A program made the translations under genes and the position numbers. This document shows positions 9,471 through 19,259 of a stretch of 64,000 nucleotides of DNA, piece after piece. The DNA is from Candidatus Uabimicrobium amorphum (GTDB lineage Bacteria; Planctomycetota; Uabimicrobiia; Uabimicrobiales; Uabimicrobiaceae), in NCBI RefSeq assembly GCF_009002475.1, contig NZ_AP019860.1:248001-312000 (forward strand), read 5' to 3'. The notes beneath the pieces were generated by a model. It was not told the origin of the DNA. It was given only the letters and a program-made list of their open reading frames with translations, and made no database searches. How positions within the stretch are numbered: position 1 is the stretch's first letter; every line of letters starts with the position of its first letter.

Positions 9471-12400
9471 ATGAGTAAAAGATTTATTTTTGTAATACTA
9501 ATACTGAATATTTTGTATGCCTTAGATATAAATCATCATGAAATAATTCTCAAACTCGATCCCAAAACAAATCATCTGAACGTTACGGATACGATGACAT
9601 ACAAAAATACAGGTGATCGCCATATCGAATTTAGTTTACATGGTAACTTACCCATTCAAGTGAAAAGTTCTGATTGGAAACTGGAATTCATCGGAAAAGT
9701 TTCGTGGGATGCATCAGGTATCAACGCATATTATAAAAAATTAGATAAATTATTTCCTATCCATAACTATAGATTAACGCCAACAAAACAACTAGATTCA
9801 AACAAGGTGACGGTTGTTTATGGTGGTAAAATAACCTTGCCTCCGACGACTTCTCGCGAAGAATATGTACGTAGTTTTAGCGAAACGCCGGGCATTGTGT
9901 GTAAGGAAGGTGTTTATCTCACCAGTACTAGCTTATGGTACCCGCAACAGCAAGGAAAGATGGTGTCTTTTTCATTAAAAGCGCATCTACCTAAAAATTG
10001 GCAGTTGATATCCCAAGGAAAAGAGAAGTTTGCCGATAAGGATTGTGTCGTGTGGGATTGTACCTCCCCAATGGAGGAGATCTATGTCGTAGGCGGTCCA
10101 CTGACAAAATTTGAGCGCGTGTATGGCAAAACGAAGGCCATGGTGTATACACACAGTTATGATGAAGGTCTTGCCGACAAATACCTGACCGCAACAGGTC
10201 AATATCTGAAGATGTACAATGATTTATTGGGAAAATATCCCTATAGTAAATTTGCTCTCGTCGAAAATTTTTGGGAAACAGGGTATGGAATGCCTTCGTT
10301 TACACTGCTTGGCCCACGTATCATCCGTTTTCCATTTATTTTACGTTCCTCTTATCCACACGAAATTTTGCATAATTGGTGGGGAAATGGCGTTTTTGTC
10401 GATTACAAAACAGGTAACTGGTGTGAAGGACTTACCGCATATTTGGCCGATCATCTCTTGAAAGAACAAGAAGGTAAGGGGGTTGAGTCTCGTCGCAGTA
10501 CTCTTCAAAGATATCGCAACTTTGTACGCCAAGACCGCGATTTTCCTTTAGCGCAGTTTCGCAGTCGCCATTCACCGGAAACAGAAGCGGTGGGATATGG
10601 CAAATGTCTCATGTTATTTCATGAGCTACGCCAAAAACTAGGAGATAAAGTTTTTACGCTGTGTTTGCGGGAATTTTATAAGAAATTTCTATTTAAAAAA
10701 GCCAGTTTTGATGATATCGAAAAGACCTTTTCGCAAGTGACAAAGCAAGATCTAAAGTCATTTTTTGTACAAAGAGTACAAGAAAAAGGTGCCCCTGATA
10801 TAGGCATTAAAAATGTATACGTTGAGCAAAACAAAGTACACTTTAGCCTGGAACAATTGCAAAAAGGTATTGTCTATAATTTGCAAATACCTATTGCCGT
10901 TACCTATAAAGATGGAAGTGCTGAATTAAAAAAGGTGCAACTGAATAAACAATTGCAGGCCTTTGTGTTCGATTTACCAAAAGCAGCGACGCGGATAGAT
11001 ATCGATCCACAATTCGATTTATTCCGCAAAGTACATCGCAGTGAAATCCCCACTTCTTTTGGACAGTTGTTTGGTTCGACAAGGACGGTACTCGTTTCGC
11101 AAAGTCCAAGTGATTATCAAGCTGTTTTAGACAAATGGGGGCGCGGTCGTCTGATGTATATGGTGAGTGATGATGATCTGTCTGCTATCCCTAAAAATAG
11201 CAGCGTGTGGTTTTTGGGACAAAATCACAAGTACGCGGAGAAGTTTCGAAAAATTTTTACCAAAACTCATGGGGTTACTTTTGGTAAAGATTATATACAG
11301 GTCGGTAATAACAAACCGGTGTCTTTAAAAGACCATATGATTGTACTGTGTACCCAGCATCCACAAAATGAAGAATTGGCCATCGGGTGGATTTTGGGAG
11401 ATAAGATGGAGGCGATCGCTGCGGTTGCTAGAAAATTACCACACTATGGGAAATATAGTTATCTCGCTTTTTCAGGAGCAGCGGCGAACAATGTTCTGAA
11501 GGGACAGTGGAGTGTGTTGCAGTCGCAAATGACGTATCATTTGACAACGACAAATAGTGCCATGGGGAAACTTCCTCCACGACAAGCATTGTGCAAACTT
11601 CCGGTCATGCTCAATGACAAGGGGCTTCGAAAGCACGTCTCTTTTTTAACTTCTCCACAAATGAAAGGTCGTGGACTGGGAACACCCGAACTGGATAAAG
11701 TAGGCGAGTACATTGCCAACTCTATGAAAAGTTTTGGACTGCGACCAGGAAATGGCAATAGTTACTACCAAAGTTTTACCACACAAGTGAAAAACCCTCA
11801 ACGACAAGTAAAGATTCACAATGTCATGGGGATGATACCAGGTACCGATCCGCAGCTCAAAAATGAACCCGTAATTTTGTGTGCACACTACGATCATTTG
11901 GGACTTGGTTGGCCAGATGTGAAAAAAGGAAACGAGGGGAAAATTCACTTCGGAGCAGACGATAACGCCAGTGGAGTTGCGGTGATGCTGGAGATGGCGA
12001 AATTGTTTGTGCGCAAACCTGGCTTACGACCACTTATTTTTATTGCCTTTTCCGGGGAAGAAGCTGGACGTCTTGGTTCAAAGTACTATGTTTCACAATT
12101 GAAAAGCAAGCCTTTTACCGTGATCAACATAGACAGCGTCGGGCGTTTAGATGGTCGCGCATTACTCGCACTTGGTACGGGTTGTACTCGTGAGTGGCCT
12201 TTTATTTGTTTCGGATGTGGTGCGGTCACAAATGTTAAAATTACCTCTGTTCCCGAAAGTGAGGATAGTAGTGATCATTCGAGCTTTGTGGCGAAGGGAA
12301 TTCCGGCAATACAACTTTTTTCTGGCCCACATGCCGAATATCACAGTCCCAAAGATACCATGGATCGGCTAGATTTTCCTGGCATGGTAAATGTGATGCT

Positions 12401-12773
12401 TGTGGTACAAGAAATGCTCAACTATGTGGTCAATAGAAAAAAACCATTTACGATATTTATCAAAAATGCACAAAATAAGACAACGAAGACCAACAAAAAT
12501 AATAAAGAAAGACGTGCGAGTCTAGGAAGTATTCCTGATTTTACCTATCGCGGTCCAGGAGTTCGAATTTCTGGCGTTGTTCCTGGTTCTGCTGCCGCAG
12601 GAGCAGGTATGAAAAAAGGGGACATTGTCACCAAGTTAGGTCGTATTGACATTAATAACTTACGCGGTCTATCAAACGCTTTAAAAGAATACAAGCCAGG
12701 AGATAAAATACAGGTGGTTTTTCAACGTGACAAAAAGACATTTACCGAAACTGTCACTCTGAAAGAAAGGTAA
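9471..12773 (+). CDS. Secreted fused peptidase: M1-type aminopeptidase + M28 peptidase + PDZ
   Basis: A protein of 1100 residues with a signal peptide (about 1-17, ILNILYALD). The first half resembles M1 gluzincin aminopeptidases. HEILHNWWGN (about 297-306) supplies two zinc ligands and the catalytic Glu, and NWCEGLTAYLAD supplies the third ligand 18 residues on. The second half is an M28 co-catalytic zinc peptidase: HYDHLG (about 805), GADDNASG (about 829), FSGEEAGRLGS (about 861), NIDSVGR (about 885) and a final His in YHSPKDT (about 953). All metal ligands are visible. A PDZ domain (about 1022-1100) closes the protein. Two complete exopeptidase domains in one secreted chain suggest processive trimming of peptides outside the cytoplasm. 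Ribosome-binding site AAGG. polX follows 3 bp later. Confidence 0.92.
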   Translation: MSKRFIFVILILNILYALDINHHEIILKLDPKTNHLNVTDTMTYKNTGDRHIEFSLHGNLPIQVKSSDWKLEFIGKVSWDASGINAYYKKLDKLFPIHNYRLTPTKQLDSNKVTVVYGGKITLPPTTSREEYVRSFSETPGIVCKEGVYLTSTSLWYPQQQGKMVSFSLKAHLPKNWQLISQGKEKFADKDCVVWDCTSPMEEIYVVGGPLTKFERVYGKTKAMVYTHSYDEGLADKYLTATGQYLKMYNDLLGKYPYSKFALVENFWETGYGMPSFTLLGPRIIRFPFILRSSYPHEILHNWWGNGVFVDYKTGNWCEGLTAYLADHLLKEQEGKGVESRRSTLQRYRNFVRQDRDFPLAQFRSRHSPETEAVGYGKCLMLFHELRQKLGDKVFTLCLREFYKKFLFKKASFDDIEKTFSQVTKQDLKSFFVQRVQEKGAPDIGIKNVYVEQNKVHFSLEQLQKGIVYNLQIPIAVTYKDGSAELKKVQLNKQLQAFVFDLPKAATRIDIDPQFDLFRKVHRSEIPTSFGQLFGSTRTVLVSQSPSDYQAVLDKWGRGRLMYMVSDDDLSAIPKNSSVWFLGQNHKYAEKFRKIFTKTHGVTFGKDYIQVGNNKPVSLKDHMIVLCTQHPQNEELAIGWILGDKMEAIAAVARKLPHYGKYSYLAFSGAAANNVLKGQWSVLQSQMTYHLTTTNSAMGKLPPRQALCKLPVMLNDKGLRKHVSFLTSPQMKGRGLGTPELDKVGEYIANSMKSFGLRPGNGNSYYQSFTTQVKNPQRQVKIHNVMGMIPGTDPQLKNEPVILCAHYDHLGLGWPDVKKGNEGKIHFGADDNASGVAVMLEMAKLFVRKPGLRPLIFIAFSGEEAGRLGSKYYVSQLKSKPFTVINIDSVGRLDGRALLALGTGCTREWPFICFGCGAVTNVKITSVPESEDSSDHSSFVAKGIPAIQLFSGPHAEYHSPKDTMDRLDFPGMVNVMLVVQEMLNYVVNRKKPFTIFIKNAQNKTTKTNKNNKERRASLGSIPDFTYRGPGVRISGVVPGSAAAGAGMKKGDIVTKLGRIDINNLRGLSNALKEYKPGDKIQVVFQRDKKTFTETVTLKER

Positions 12774-12776
12774 GGG

Positions 12777-14495
12777 ATGCAAAAAGAACAAGTTATTGTC
12801 AATTTAAAACACATCGCCACATTGATGGAGTTAAAAGGTGAAAATAGCTTTAAAATTCGCGCCTTTCATAATGCCTGTCGCGCTTTGGAGTCCGAGACCG
12901 AAAATTTGAAAACGATTGTTGACGAAAATCGTTTGACAAATATCAAAGGAATTGGAGAAGGTATTGCGAAAAAAATAGCCGAAATGGTGTTACACGACAA
13001 AAGTACGTGGCTAGAAGATTTGCAAAATGAAATTCCCGAAGACTTGGTTAAAATGTTGGAGATCCCAGGTTTAGGTGCGAAAAAAGTGCGTACCATTCAC
13101 AAAGAATTGGGAATTACGACCTTAGAAGAACTGAAGCTTGCTTGTGTGGATAATAAGATTGAAAGTTTGCCTAAGTTCGGTGCAAAGGTACAACAGAATA
13201 TTCTGACAGGTATCGAAACATTGAAAAAACATGCGGGCAGATATCTTTTTAGTTTTGCTCATGCGGAAAGCCAAAAAATCATACAATACATGCGCGAATG
13301 CGAATGTATTTCTAAACTAGAAATTGCCGGTAGTTTACGACGACGTAAGGAGGTGACAAAAGACATTGATATGTTAGTGGTTGCCTCTGATGCGGAAACC
13401 GTGATGCAACATTTTGTCTCCTACCCTGAAGTGGAAAAGATCATTGGCCATGGACCAAAGAAGTCCAGTATCCAATTGCGCAAGGGTCTACAAGTCGACT
13501 TACGCGTAGTGGAAGAGCATCAATTTGCCTTTGCTCTTATGTACTTTACGGGAAGCAAGGAACACAATACGCAAATGCGTAGTATTGCCAAAAAACATGG
13601 TTTAAAACTCAATGAATATGGCTTATTCGATGAAAACGACAAAAGCGCTGTGTGCGAAAGTGAAGAACAAGTTTTTAGTGCTCTTGGCTTACAGTATGTC
13701 ATTCCAGAACTACGCGAAAATCTCGGAGAGATTGAATTGGCGCAAGAAAAAAAATTGCCTAAATTGGTCTCGCAAGGTGACCTAAAGGGAATTTTTCACA
13801 TGCATACGCAGTATAGCGATGGCAAAAATACTGTGCGTGAGATGGCGGAAGCAGCGCAGGAGATGGGATATCAGTACATAGGTATTACCGATCATAGTCA
13901 ATCGTTGACCATCGCCAATGGAATGAAACCGCAAGCGGTGAAAGATCAGTTTGCCGAAATTGATGCCGTAAACAAAGAACTCAAAGATTTTCGTATTTTC
14001 AAAGGTGTTGAGTCGGACATTCTTGCAGACGGTGGACTTGATTACGATGATGAACTCCTAAGTCAATTTGACTTTATCATTGGTTCCATTCACGGTAACT
14101 TTAAGATGAGTGAAGCGGAAATGACCAAAAGAGTTATTAAGGCAATCGAAAATCCTTATTTGACAATGATCGGTCACCCAACAGGTCGGCTGCTATTAAA
14201 ACGCGAGCCATACGCCATCAACATGCAAGAAATTATTCATGCTGCGGTAGAAAACAATGTGGTGATTGAAATCAACGCACATCCATTTCGTTTGGACTTA
14301 GATTGGCGTTGGGGAAAACTCGCCGCAGAAAAAAATCTTCTCACGAGTATTAATCCCGATTCTCACATTGCCGAAGGATTTCACGATATATACTACGGCG
14401 TAGGGATTGCACGTAAAGCGTGGTTTGAATCGGAAAGAGTTGTAAATACTTGGGAAACAGACGATATTGCAAAGTTTTTTGCAAAAAATAAATAA
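12777..14495 (+). CDS. polX: DNA polymerase/3'-5' exonuclease PolX
   Basis: A 572-residue bacterial family X DNA polymerase, which fills short gaps in base-excision repair. It has helix-hairpin-helix motifs (KGIGEGIAKKI, about 57-67, and PGLGAKKVRTI, about 97-107), the nucleotidyltransferase signature GSLRRRKEVTKDIDMLV (185-201, with metal ligands Asp196 and Asp198), and a C-terminal PHP domain. The PHP domain starts at HMHTQYSDG (about 341) and continues with GITDHSQ, GVESDIL, IIGSIHG, GHPTGR, INAHPFR and NPDSH. This set of metal ligands is typical of the 3'-5' exonuclease activity. Length matches the family. It begins 3 bp after the peptidase stop with TAAGGG as ribosome-binding site. Confidence 0.96.
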   Translation: MQKEQVIVNLKHIATLMELKGENSFKIRAFHNACRALESETENLKTIVDENRLTNIKGIGEGIAKKIAEMVLHDKSTWLEDLQNEIPEDLVKMLEIPGLGAKKVRTIHKELGITTLEELKLACVDNKIESLPKFGAKVQQNILTGIETLKKHAGRYLFSFAHAESQKIIQYMRECECISKLEIAGSLRRRKEVTKDIDMLVVASDAETVMQHFVSYPEVEKIIGHGPKKSSIQLRKGLQVDLRVVEEHQFAFALMYFTGSKEHNTQMRSIAKKHGLKLNEYGLFDENDKSAVCESEEQVFSALGLQYVIPELRENLGEIELAQEKKLPKLVSQGDLKGIFHMHTQYSDGKNTVREMAEAAQEMGYQYIGITDHSQSLTIANGMKPQAVKDQFAEIDAVNKELKDFRIFKGVESDILADGGLDYDDELLSQFDFIIGSIHGNFKMSEAEMTKRVIKAIENPYLTMIGHPTGRLLLKREPYAINMQEIIHAAVENNVVIEINAHPFRLDLDWRWGKLAAEKNLLTSINPDSHIAEGFHDIYYGVGIARKAWFESERVVNTWETDDIAKFFAKNK

Positions 14496-14511
14496 ATTTT
14501 CATTTTATACC

Positions 14512-14539
14512 TTGACATTAGAAAATGTCGAGGTATAAT
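14512..14539 (+). promoter_or_regulatory. Sigma70-type promoter for tRNA-Phe
   Basis: A perfect TTGACA (14512-14517) and a perfect TATAAT (14534-14539) are separated by 16 bp and lie 15 bp before the mature tRNA 5' end. Confidence 0.9.
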
Positions 14540-14554
14540 TACTCCACATTACTT

Positions 14555-14627
14555 GGGCAGGTAGCTCAGTTGGTAGAGCAACAGACTGAAAATCTGTGGG
14601 TCGGCAGTTCAAATCTGCCCCTGCCCA
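14555..14627 (+). tRNA. tRNA-Phe (GAA)
   Basis: A 73-nt cloverleaf. The acceptor pairs GGGCAGG with CCTGCCC, the D arm is GCTC/GAGC, and the anticodon arm ACAGA-CTGAAAA-TCTGT gives anticodon GAA. The T arm is GGCAG-TTCAAAT-CTGCC and the discriminator base is A. CCA is not encoded. Confidence 0.97.
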
Positions 14628-14685
14628 CCTCCATAAAATTTCCCCCCGTAAAAATAATATTCACCACAAAAATTCTTTAAACAAA

Positions 14686-16989
14686 TTACCACTTCCGGCT
14701 TATTCCAAAAAATGCGTTTTTATAAGCAAAATACAAATTACCTTTTCTAATCACATATTTATTAAACTCATGCACCGGATTACTCCATAACTTTACACCA
14801 CTATCTCGATTGAGGCCATAAAAGTTTCTTTTGGTGTCCTTAAAGTAAACTGTGTCCACAAGTACCGAAGCATAACCAATAATGCCGGGAGCTATTGCTT
14901 TGAACTCCCATTGTTTTTTCCCGTTTTTAATAGCACGCATATAACCACCATCGTTGCGACTTGTAAAATAGGCAACACCACCGGCGACAGTTAAAAATAT
15001 TTGCCCTTGTTTGGGATATTTCCATTGCAGCTGATGCGTTTTGATATTGACGGCTCTCAGCGAATCTTTACAATGAAAATACACTGTATCTCCTTCTACT
15101 CGGACGTCAAAAGGACGATCTTCGAGGGGATAACGCCATTTTTCTAAACCACTATAAAGATCGACAGCACATAAAAAATTACGTCCACCAAAATAAATAA
15201 TTCCGTCTTTTCCCACAGGAAATGGAGCATGCCAGGCATCATTTCCGCGTCCCACATTGAAATTCCACTTTTGTTGACCGTTTTGTGCATCAATACCATA
15301 AAGGAGGCCGTTGTCTCCAAAACAAACCATTCCCCCCATAACAAAAGGTTTTGACGCTGTCTCAGCCACCGTAGTAAATTTCCATTTCAGTTTTCCATTT
15401 TGAATATCGATGGCATAAAGATAATTTTCTTCGCTAGCAGCAAAGTAAAGTGTTTTGTTCACAATAACGGCCGATTGACTTTGAGGTGGCATATTCATAG
15501 GAAAATGCCATACTTTGTGCCACGGTTGCGTGTGGAAAGCCGAAATCCCGTGCGCGGAACCCAAAAAAACCAAATCTTCGTGCATTCCGACCATAAATGA
15601 GTGATGTTCCAGTTCTTTTTCAGAGATAATAATTTCATTTAGACTACGGATGCCTTTGTGGTTATAAACTTTCGTGTACTGTCGCCAAACTTTGGGGGGA
15701 AGACTTTGGGGTGTTTGGCGTACGATTGTGAGACGACGGTGCGTTTTCCAAGTACCGTTGTCTTGTATGGCTAGCTCTAATTCGTTGCTACCATAATCAA
15801 GGGGTAATTTTGCATCAAAATATCTTTGTTGTAGGTCAAGAAAGATCTGTTTTTGATTGAGGACTAAACGCATTTTTTCTGGCGTAGAATCGGCAAGATA
15901 TCCTTGAAATTTAAGTCGCCAGCGAGAGGGAGGAACTGACAATGTATTTTGCGTGTCCAAGGTGTTGGGATGGGTAATTTTTACCACATCGCTCTTTTTG
16001 TCAACCGTATTCTCGTTTTTAACAGCGCTTGGTTGATGGAGGTTGAAAAAATAAAAACATAACGAACTGATGAGTATGGTGGCGTAGATTGCCTTGTGAC
16101 GATACATTTTTCTTAGGCTTTTTGTCAACAAACTGCTCGGTTTGGCCATGATCGGTTCTCCTCTGGAAAATCGTTGGAGATCGGCGACAAATTCGTTGGC
16201 ACTTTGGTAGCGTTGCTGCTTTTTTTTTGCAAGAGCTTTTAAACAAATATTCTCTAAATCTTTGTGGAGAGTTCTTTTTATTTTGCGGGGGGCTTGAGGT
16301 TCTTCTTCTAAAATTTTGTATAAAATGTCAAAGGAGGAACCTTCGCGAAATGGTGGTTGGCCGGTGAGCAATTCATATAGCGTTGCCCCTAAAGAGTAAA
16401 CATCACTGCGCTCGTCGATTTCTTTAACCTTACCGCTCGCCTGCTCTGGTGGCATGTACCTCAAAGTACCCAATATCATACCTGTTTTGGATAGACTGTG
16501 TTCGGTTTTTACCATCTTCGCTAAACCAAAATCCATTACTTTGGGTTCGTCATTGTCCATCATAATATTGGCGGGTTTTAGGTCGCGATGTATGATGCCT
16601 TCTTTGTGTGCATAAGCGACCGCATTTCCTACACGAATCATGATTTGCACCGTTTGACGCGCACTTAACGATTTTTTTCGTACAATTGTTTTTAAACACG
16701 CGCCAGGGATAAACTCCATGGTAAAAAATGGTTGGTTATTGTTTTGCCCTATCTCGTAAAGTGTGACAATGTTTGGATGACGCAGTTTTGCTGTTGCCCG
16801 GGCCTCTATCAAGAGTCTCTTTACCTCTCTATTATTTGTGGAAGCTTCAGACAATAGCATTTTTAAAGCCACAATTCGTTTAAGTCGTGTATCGTAAACT
16901 TTGTAAACTCTGCCCATGCCTCCGCGCCCAAGCTCACCTTCTATCCTGTAGTGCCCAAACATTTTGCCTAGAGTATTATCGTAATCCAT
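14686..16989 (-). CDS. Transmembrane Ser/Thr kinase with PQQ-type beta-propeller
   Basis: A protein of 767 residues. The kinase domain is at about residues 11-275: glycine loop GELGRGGMGRVYK (18-30), Lys43, HRDLKPANI, DFGLAK, and GTLRYMPPEQ as activation segment. One membrane helix at about 298-318 separates it from an extracytoplasmic half. The end of the protein (about 450-767) has repeats of the form G.vyFg...g.LyaiD...G...W.f, the PQQ/YWTD-like beta-propeller pattern (for example YAIDIQNGKLKWKF, YGIDAQNGQQKWNF, CAVDLYSGLEKWRY). The stretch between the helix and the propeller is a beta-rich linker. The kinase is predicted active, and the propeller may sense a ligand or partner outside. It is divergently oriented to the secreted repeat protein 260 bp away. 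Confidence 0.95.
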   Translation of the reverse strand: MDYDNTLGKMFGHYRIEGELGRGGMGRVYKVYDTRLKRIVALKMLLSEASTNNREVKRLLIEARATAKLRHPNIVTLYEIGQNNNQPFFTMEFIPGACLKTIVRKKSLSARQTVQIMIRVGNAVAYAHKEGIIHRDLKPANIMMDNDEPKVMDFGLAKMVKTEHSLSKTGMILGTLRYMPPEQASGKVKEIDERSDVYSLGATLYELLTGQPPFREGSSFDILYKILEEEPQAPRKIKRTLHKDLENICLKALAKKKQQRYQSANEFVADLQRFSRGEPIMAKPSSLLTKSLRKMYRHKAIYATILISSLCFYFFNLHQPSAVKNENTVDKKSDVVKITHPNTLDTQNTLSVPPSRWRLKFQGYLADSTPEKMRLVLNQKQIFLDLQQRYFDAKLPLDYGSNELELAIQDNGTWKTHRRLTIVRQTPQSLPPKVWRQYTKVYNHKGIRSLNEIIISEKELEHHSFMVGMHEDLVFLGSAHGISAFHTQPWHKVWHFPMNMPPQSQSAVIVNKTLYFAASEENYLYAIDIQNGKLKWKFTTVAETASKPFVMGGMVCFGDNGLLYGIDAQNGQQKWNFNVGRGNDAWHAPFPVGKDGIIYFGGRNFLCAVDLYSGLEKWRYPLEDRPFDVRVEGDTVYFHCKDSLRAVNIKTHQLQWKYPKQGQIFLTVAGGVAYFTSRNDGGYMRAIKNGKKQWEFKAIAPGIIGYASVLVDTVYFKDTKRNFYGLNRDSGVKLWSNPVHEFNKYVIRKGNLYFAYKNAFFGISRKW

Positions 16990-17181
16990 GTCTTCTCTTT
17001 TGCTGTTATATGATTTGTGTATATACAGTTATATTAATATGCTAACAAAGAAAGCGATAAAATCAATATAGTTCTGATGCCTTTGAATTAAATGTTTTTC
17101 ACAACATGTAAACTTTGCAAACGAACAGTGATTTGTGTTTGCTAGTACTAATTGATATAATGTTTTACTGTTTAAAATCAT

Positions 17182-17231
17182 AATCCTGTTCATCCTGTCA
17201 AAATTTTTTACTCTGTTAATCCTGTCTAAAA
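17182..17231. repeat. Degenerate 'AATCCTGT' intergenic repeat
   Basis: The motif [TA]ATCCTGT occurs three times in 50 bp (AATCCTGTTCATCCTGTC... and ...TTAATCCTGTC) between two divergent genes. It resembles short intergenic repeats that are scattered in many bacterial genomes. Confidence 0.5.
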
Positions 17232-17249
17232 TCCGGGCTGGAGGTATCA

Positions 17250-18668
17250 ATGAAAAAGTTTATTTTATTTCTCGGTTTGTGTGGGTTGTTGTATGCCGAT
17301 TTTGTGGTGCAATTTGTCGAAAAGAGCACCTCTCTAAATTCTGCACGAGTGCGTTTATATGAAAAAATTTCTCCGATTTTGCCACACGGCAAAATTTTGC
17401 AAGAGGGTTTTGTCAAAAAGCATAGCGATGTTTATGCCTACGTCAAAATGGAAGTGCCAGACTCTGATTTCGTGTTGCTCATTACCGAGAAAATTGCGCT
17501 CCTACAAACAGGGACAACTTCTGAAGAAGCGCTGAACAAGATAAATCAGTACACTTCTTTGTGGTCTTCGCGTTTTGCGGAGGAATATTATTTTTTCAAC
17601 ATTGGTGATATGTTCTTTTGTGTAGCGACAATGGGGCTTCCCAACATCGCTAGTGCTGTCCCTTTGAGATTTTCAGGTTTTGGCAATGATAAAAATAGTG
17701 CGAGAACACAAGCGGAAAACAGTGCTAAAGCAGTACTCAAAGAGTTTGACATACAAAATGAGCAGTATCGGCAAATGGGTTTTTCATGGATGTGCGATCT
17801 TTTTGTCACCCCAAAACCGATGTCTTTTCATTTTCGCGGTACAGGACTTTCCCAACAAAGTGCAAAAGCTCAAGCGGAACTGTTTGCGAAGGGATCTTTG
17901 GGAAATTACATCATTCAAAAAGAAGATTACCAACAATTTGGTGCGATGTGGTTATGCAATCTAGTGGTTACGAAAAGTCGTACGCGTGGCAAAATGATTT
18001 CTATTCCACAAATTACTCTAATGAATACACTCGACAATGACGAAATTATGGTGGTTGGTGTGGGAGAAGACAAACAAAAAGCCTTGGTGGATTTAAAGCA
18101 ACAATTGCATGTGCTAAAAATGAAAGCTGAAAACGTAAAATACGTTGCGGGAGCTTCTTTTGTATATTGCGTTGCCCAAGGTAAGAGTCATTTTTCTCAG
18201 GGAAAATATTCTGTACAAGATATGCAGATAGCTCATTTTCAGGTAAAGAATGAGCCGATAAAGTTTATGTTTACCGGTATTGGTCTCAGTAAGCAACAAG
18301 CGCGATCACGAGCAGAGTTTCAAGCAAAATTGATGTTGGGCAGTTACAACGTTGAAAAAGAAGACTATGTACAGTTCGGTGCAATGTTCACATGCTATTT
18401 ACTGGTAACGCGACAGAATTCCTCGGGGAATATCGCACTTGAAGAACAAGTGGTACCACAAAAATCTTTTACGTCTATTTGGTTAAAAAATAATCAAAAA
18501 TGGGTATGCCACAAACAAAACGCTAAGGACATATCTGTGGAGATGATTACCGGGAAAGCACCTAGCTATGAAGAAGTAAAAGTAGAGGGATATGAATCAT
18601 CTGATGTGATACGAATACACTACGATTGCGAAGCGGAAGTTTGGAAGTGTTGGGTGAAAACGCAATAA
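17250..18668 (+). CDS. Secreted protein with four ~49-residue repeats, function unknown
   Basis: A 472-residue protein with a signal peptide (about 1-16, cleaved after LLYA) and a strong GGAGGT ribosome-binding site. It contains repeated units at residues 139-187, 193-241 and 338-387, and a weaker one at 266-309. The shared pattern is F.G.G..kq.A...AE..AK..L..y.i..edY.qfGamw.C.l.VT. Each clear unit keeps one Cys near its end. The A-rich helix followed by two strands suggests small alpha/beta modules of the kind found in periplasmic or outer-membrane-associated proteins. I know no family with this exact unit. The first 130 residues also contain a related motif (FNIGDMFFCVAT). Confidence 0.8.
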   Translation: MKKFILFLGLCGLLYADFVVQFVEKSTSLNSARVRLYEKISPILPHGKILQEGFVKKHSDVYAYVKMEVPDSDFVLLITEKIALLQTGTTSEEALNKINQYTSLWSSRFAEEYYFFNIGDMFFCVATMGLPNIASAVPLRFSGFGNDKNSARTQAENSAKAVLKEFDIQNEQYRQMGFSWMCDLFVTPKPMSFHFRGTGLSQQSAKAQAELFAKGSLGNYIIQKEDYQQFGAMWLCNLVVTKSRTRGKMISIPQITLMNTLDNDEIMVVGVGEDKQKALVDLKQQLHVLKMKAENVKYVAGASFVYCVAQGKSHFSQGKYSVQDMQIAHFQVKNEPIKFMFTGIGLSKQQARSRAEFQAKLMLGSYNVEKEDYVQFGAMFTCYLLVTRQNSSGNIALEEQVVPQKSFTSIWLKNNQKWVCHKQNAKDISVEMITGKAPSYEEVKVEGYESSDVIRIHYDCEAEVWKCWVKTQ

Positions 18669-18690
18669 AATTATTTTTGTGTTTTTAGGT

Positions 18691-18713
18691 TGCTGGGAGC
18701 AAGTTTCCCAGCA
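18691..18713. terminator. Hairpin between convergent genes
   Basis: TGCTGGGA pairs with TCCCAGCA around a 7-base loop, between a plus-strand and a minus-strand gene that converge. There is no strong T-run on either side. Confidence 0.4.
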
Positions 18714-18728
18714 TACCTTCAGGTAAGT

Positions 18729-19259
18729 CTACTTACGTTTGCGTATGTACAAAAGAGAAAGGCCACCTAGTAAAAAAGCCAAGTATGTAGATGGCTCAGG
18801 TATAACTCTAATAACAATGTTGTCCACTCTTGCGGTATCTTCAAAATTTAGAGTAAATCCTGTTAATTGCAAACCTGCAAAAGTGTTTACCCCTACGGTT
18901 TGAAAAGAAGTTGATGTGGGAGAAAAACCATCTACAACAGAGTTGTCGAGAGTTCTTAATTGAACATCTTGACCGGTAACTGATGTTGCGCGGATGTCTA
19001 AGCTAATTACTTCAAATAAAGCCCCGCCCAATGAGATTTCTACACCTGCAAAATTACCATCGATGTTCGCATCACCAAGTTCATTACCAGAAGGTCCACC
19101 GGTAAAAATGGTTGCGCCGTTATTAGTGTTGCCAAGAAAGTTATTCTCTATGATAAGAAAACCATCCTCGGTTAGAGGAAGCGTTGTTCCTGATGAGAAG
19201 TCAATCGTTACAGCAAAACACGGCAATAAACAAACCAATAAACAAATAAAATATTTCAT
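18729..19259 (-). CDS. PEP-CTERM sorting-signal protein
   Basis: A 176-residue exported protein with an N-terminal signal peptide (about 1-16, CLLPCFA) and a strong GGAGG ribosome-binding site. The C-terminus has the PEP-CTERM tripartite signal: VIPEPSTY, then a hydrophobic helix (LAFLLGGLSLLYI), then a basic tail RKRK. Such proteins are recognised by an exosortase, cleaved and passed to the cell surface or matrix. The mature part (about 130 residues) is Gly/Asn/Thr-rich and beta-type. No exosortase gene is present in the window, so the partner must be elsewhere. Confidence 0.9.
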   Translation of the reverse strand: MKYFICLLVCLLPCFAVTIDFSSGTTLPLTEDGFLIIENNFLGNTNNGATIFTGGPSGNELGDANIDGNFAGVEISLGGALFEVISLDIRATSVTGQDVQLRTLDNSVVDGFSPTSTSFQTVGVNTFAGLQLTGFTLNFEDTARVDNIVIRVIPEPSTYLAFLLGGLSLLYIRKRK

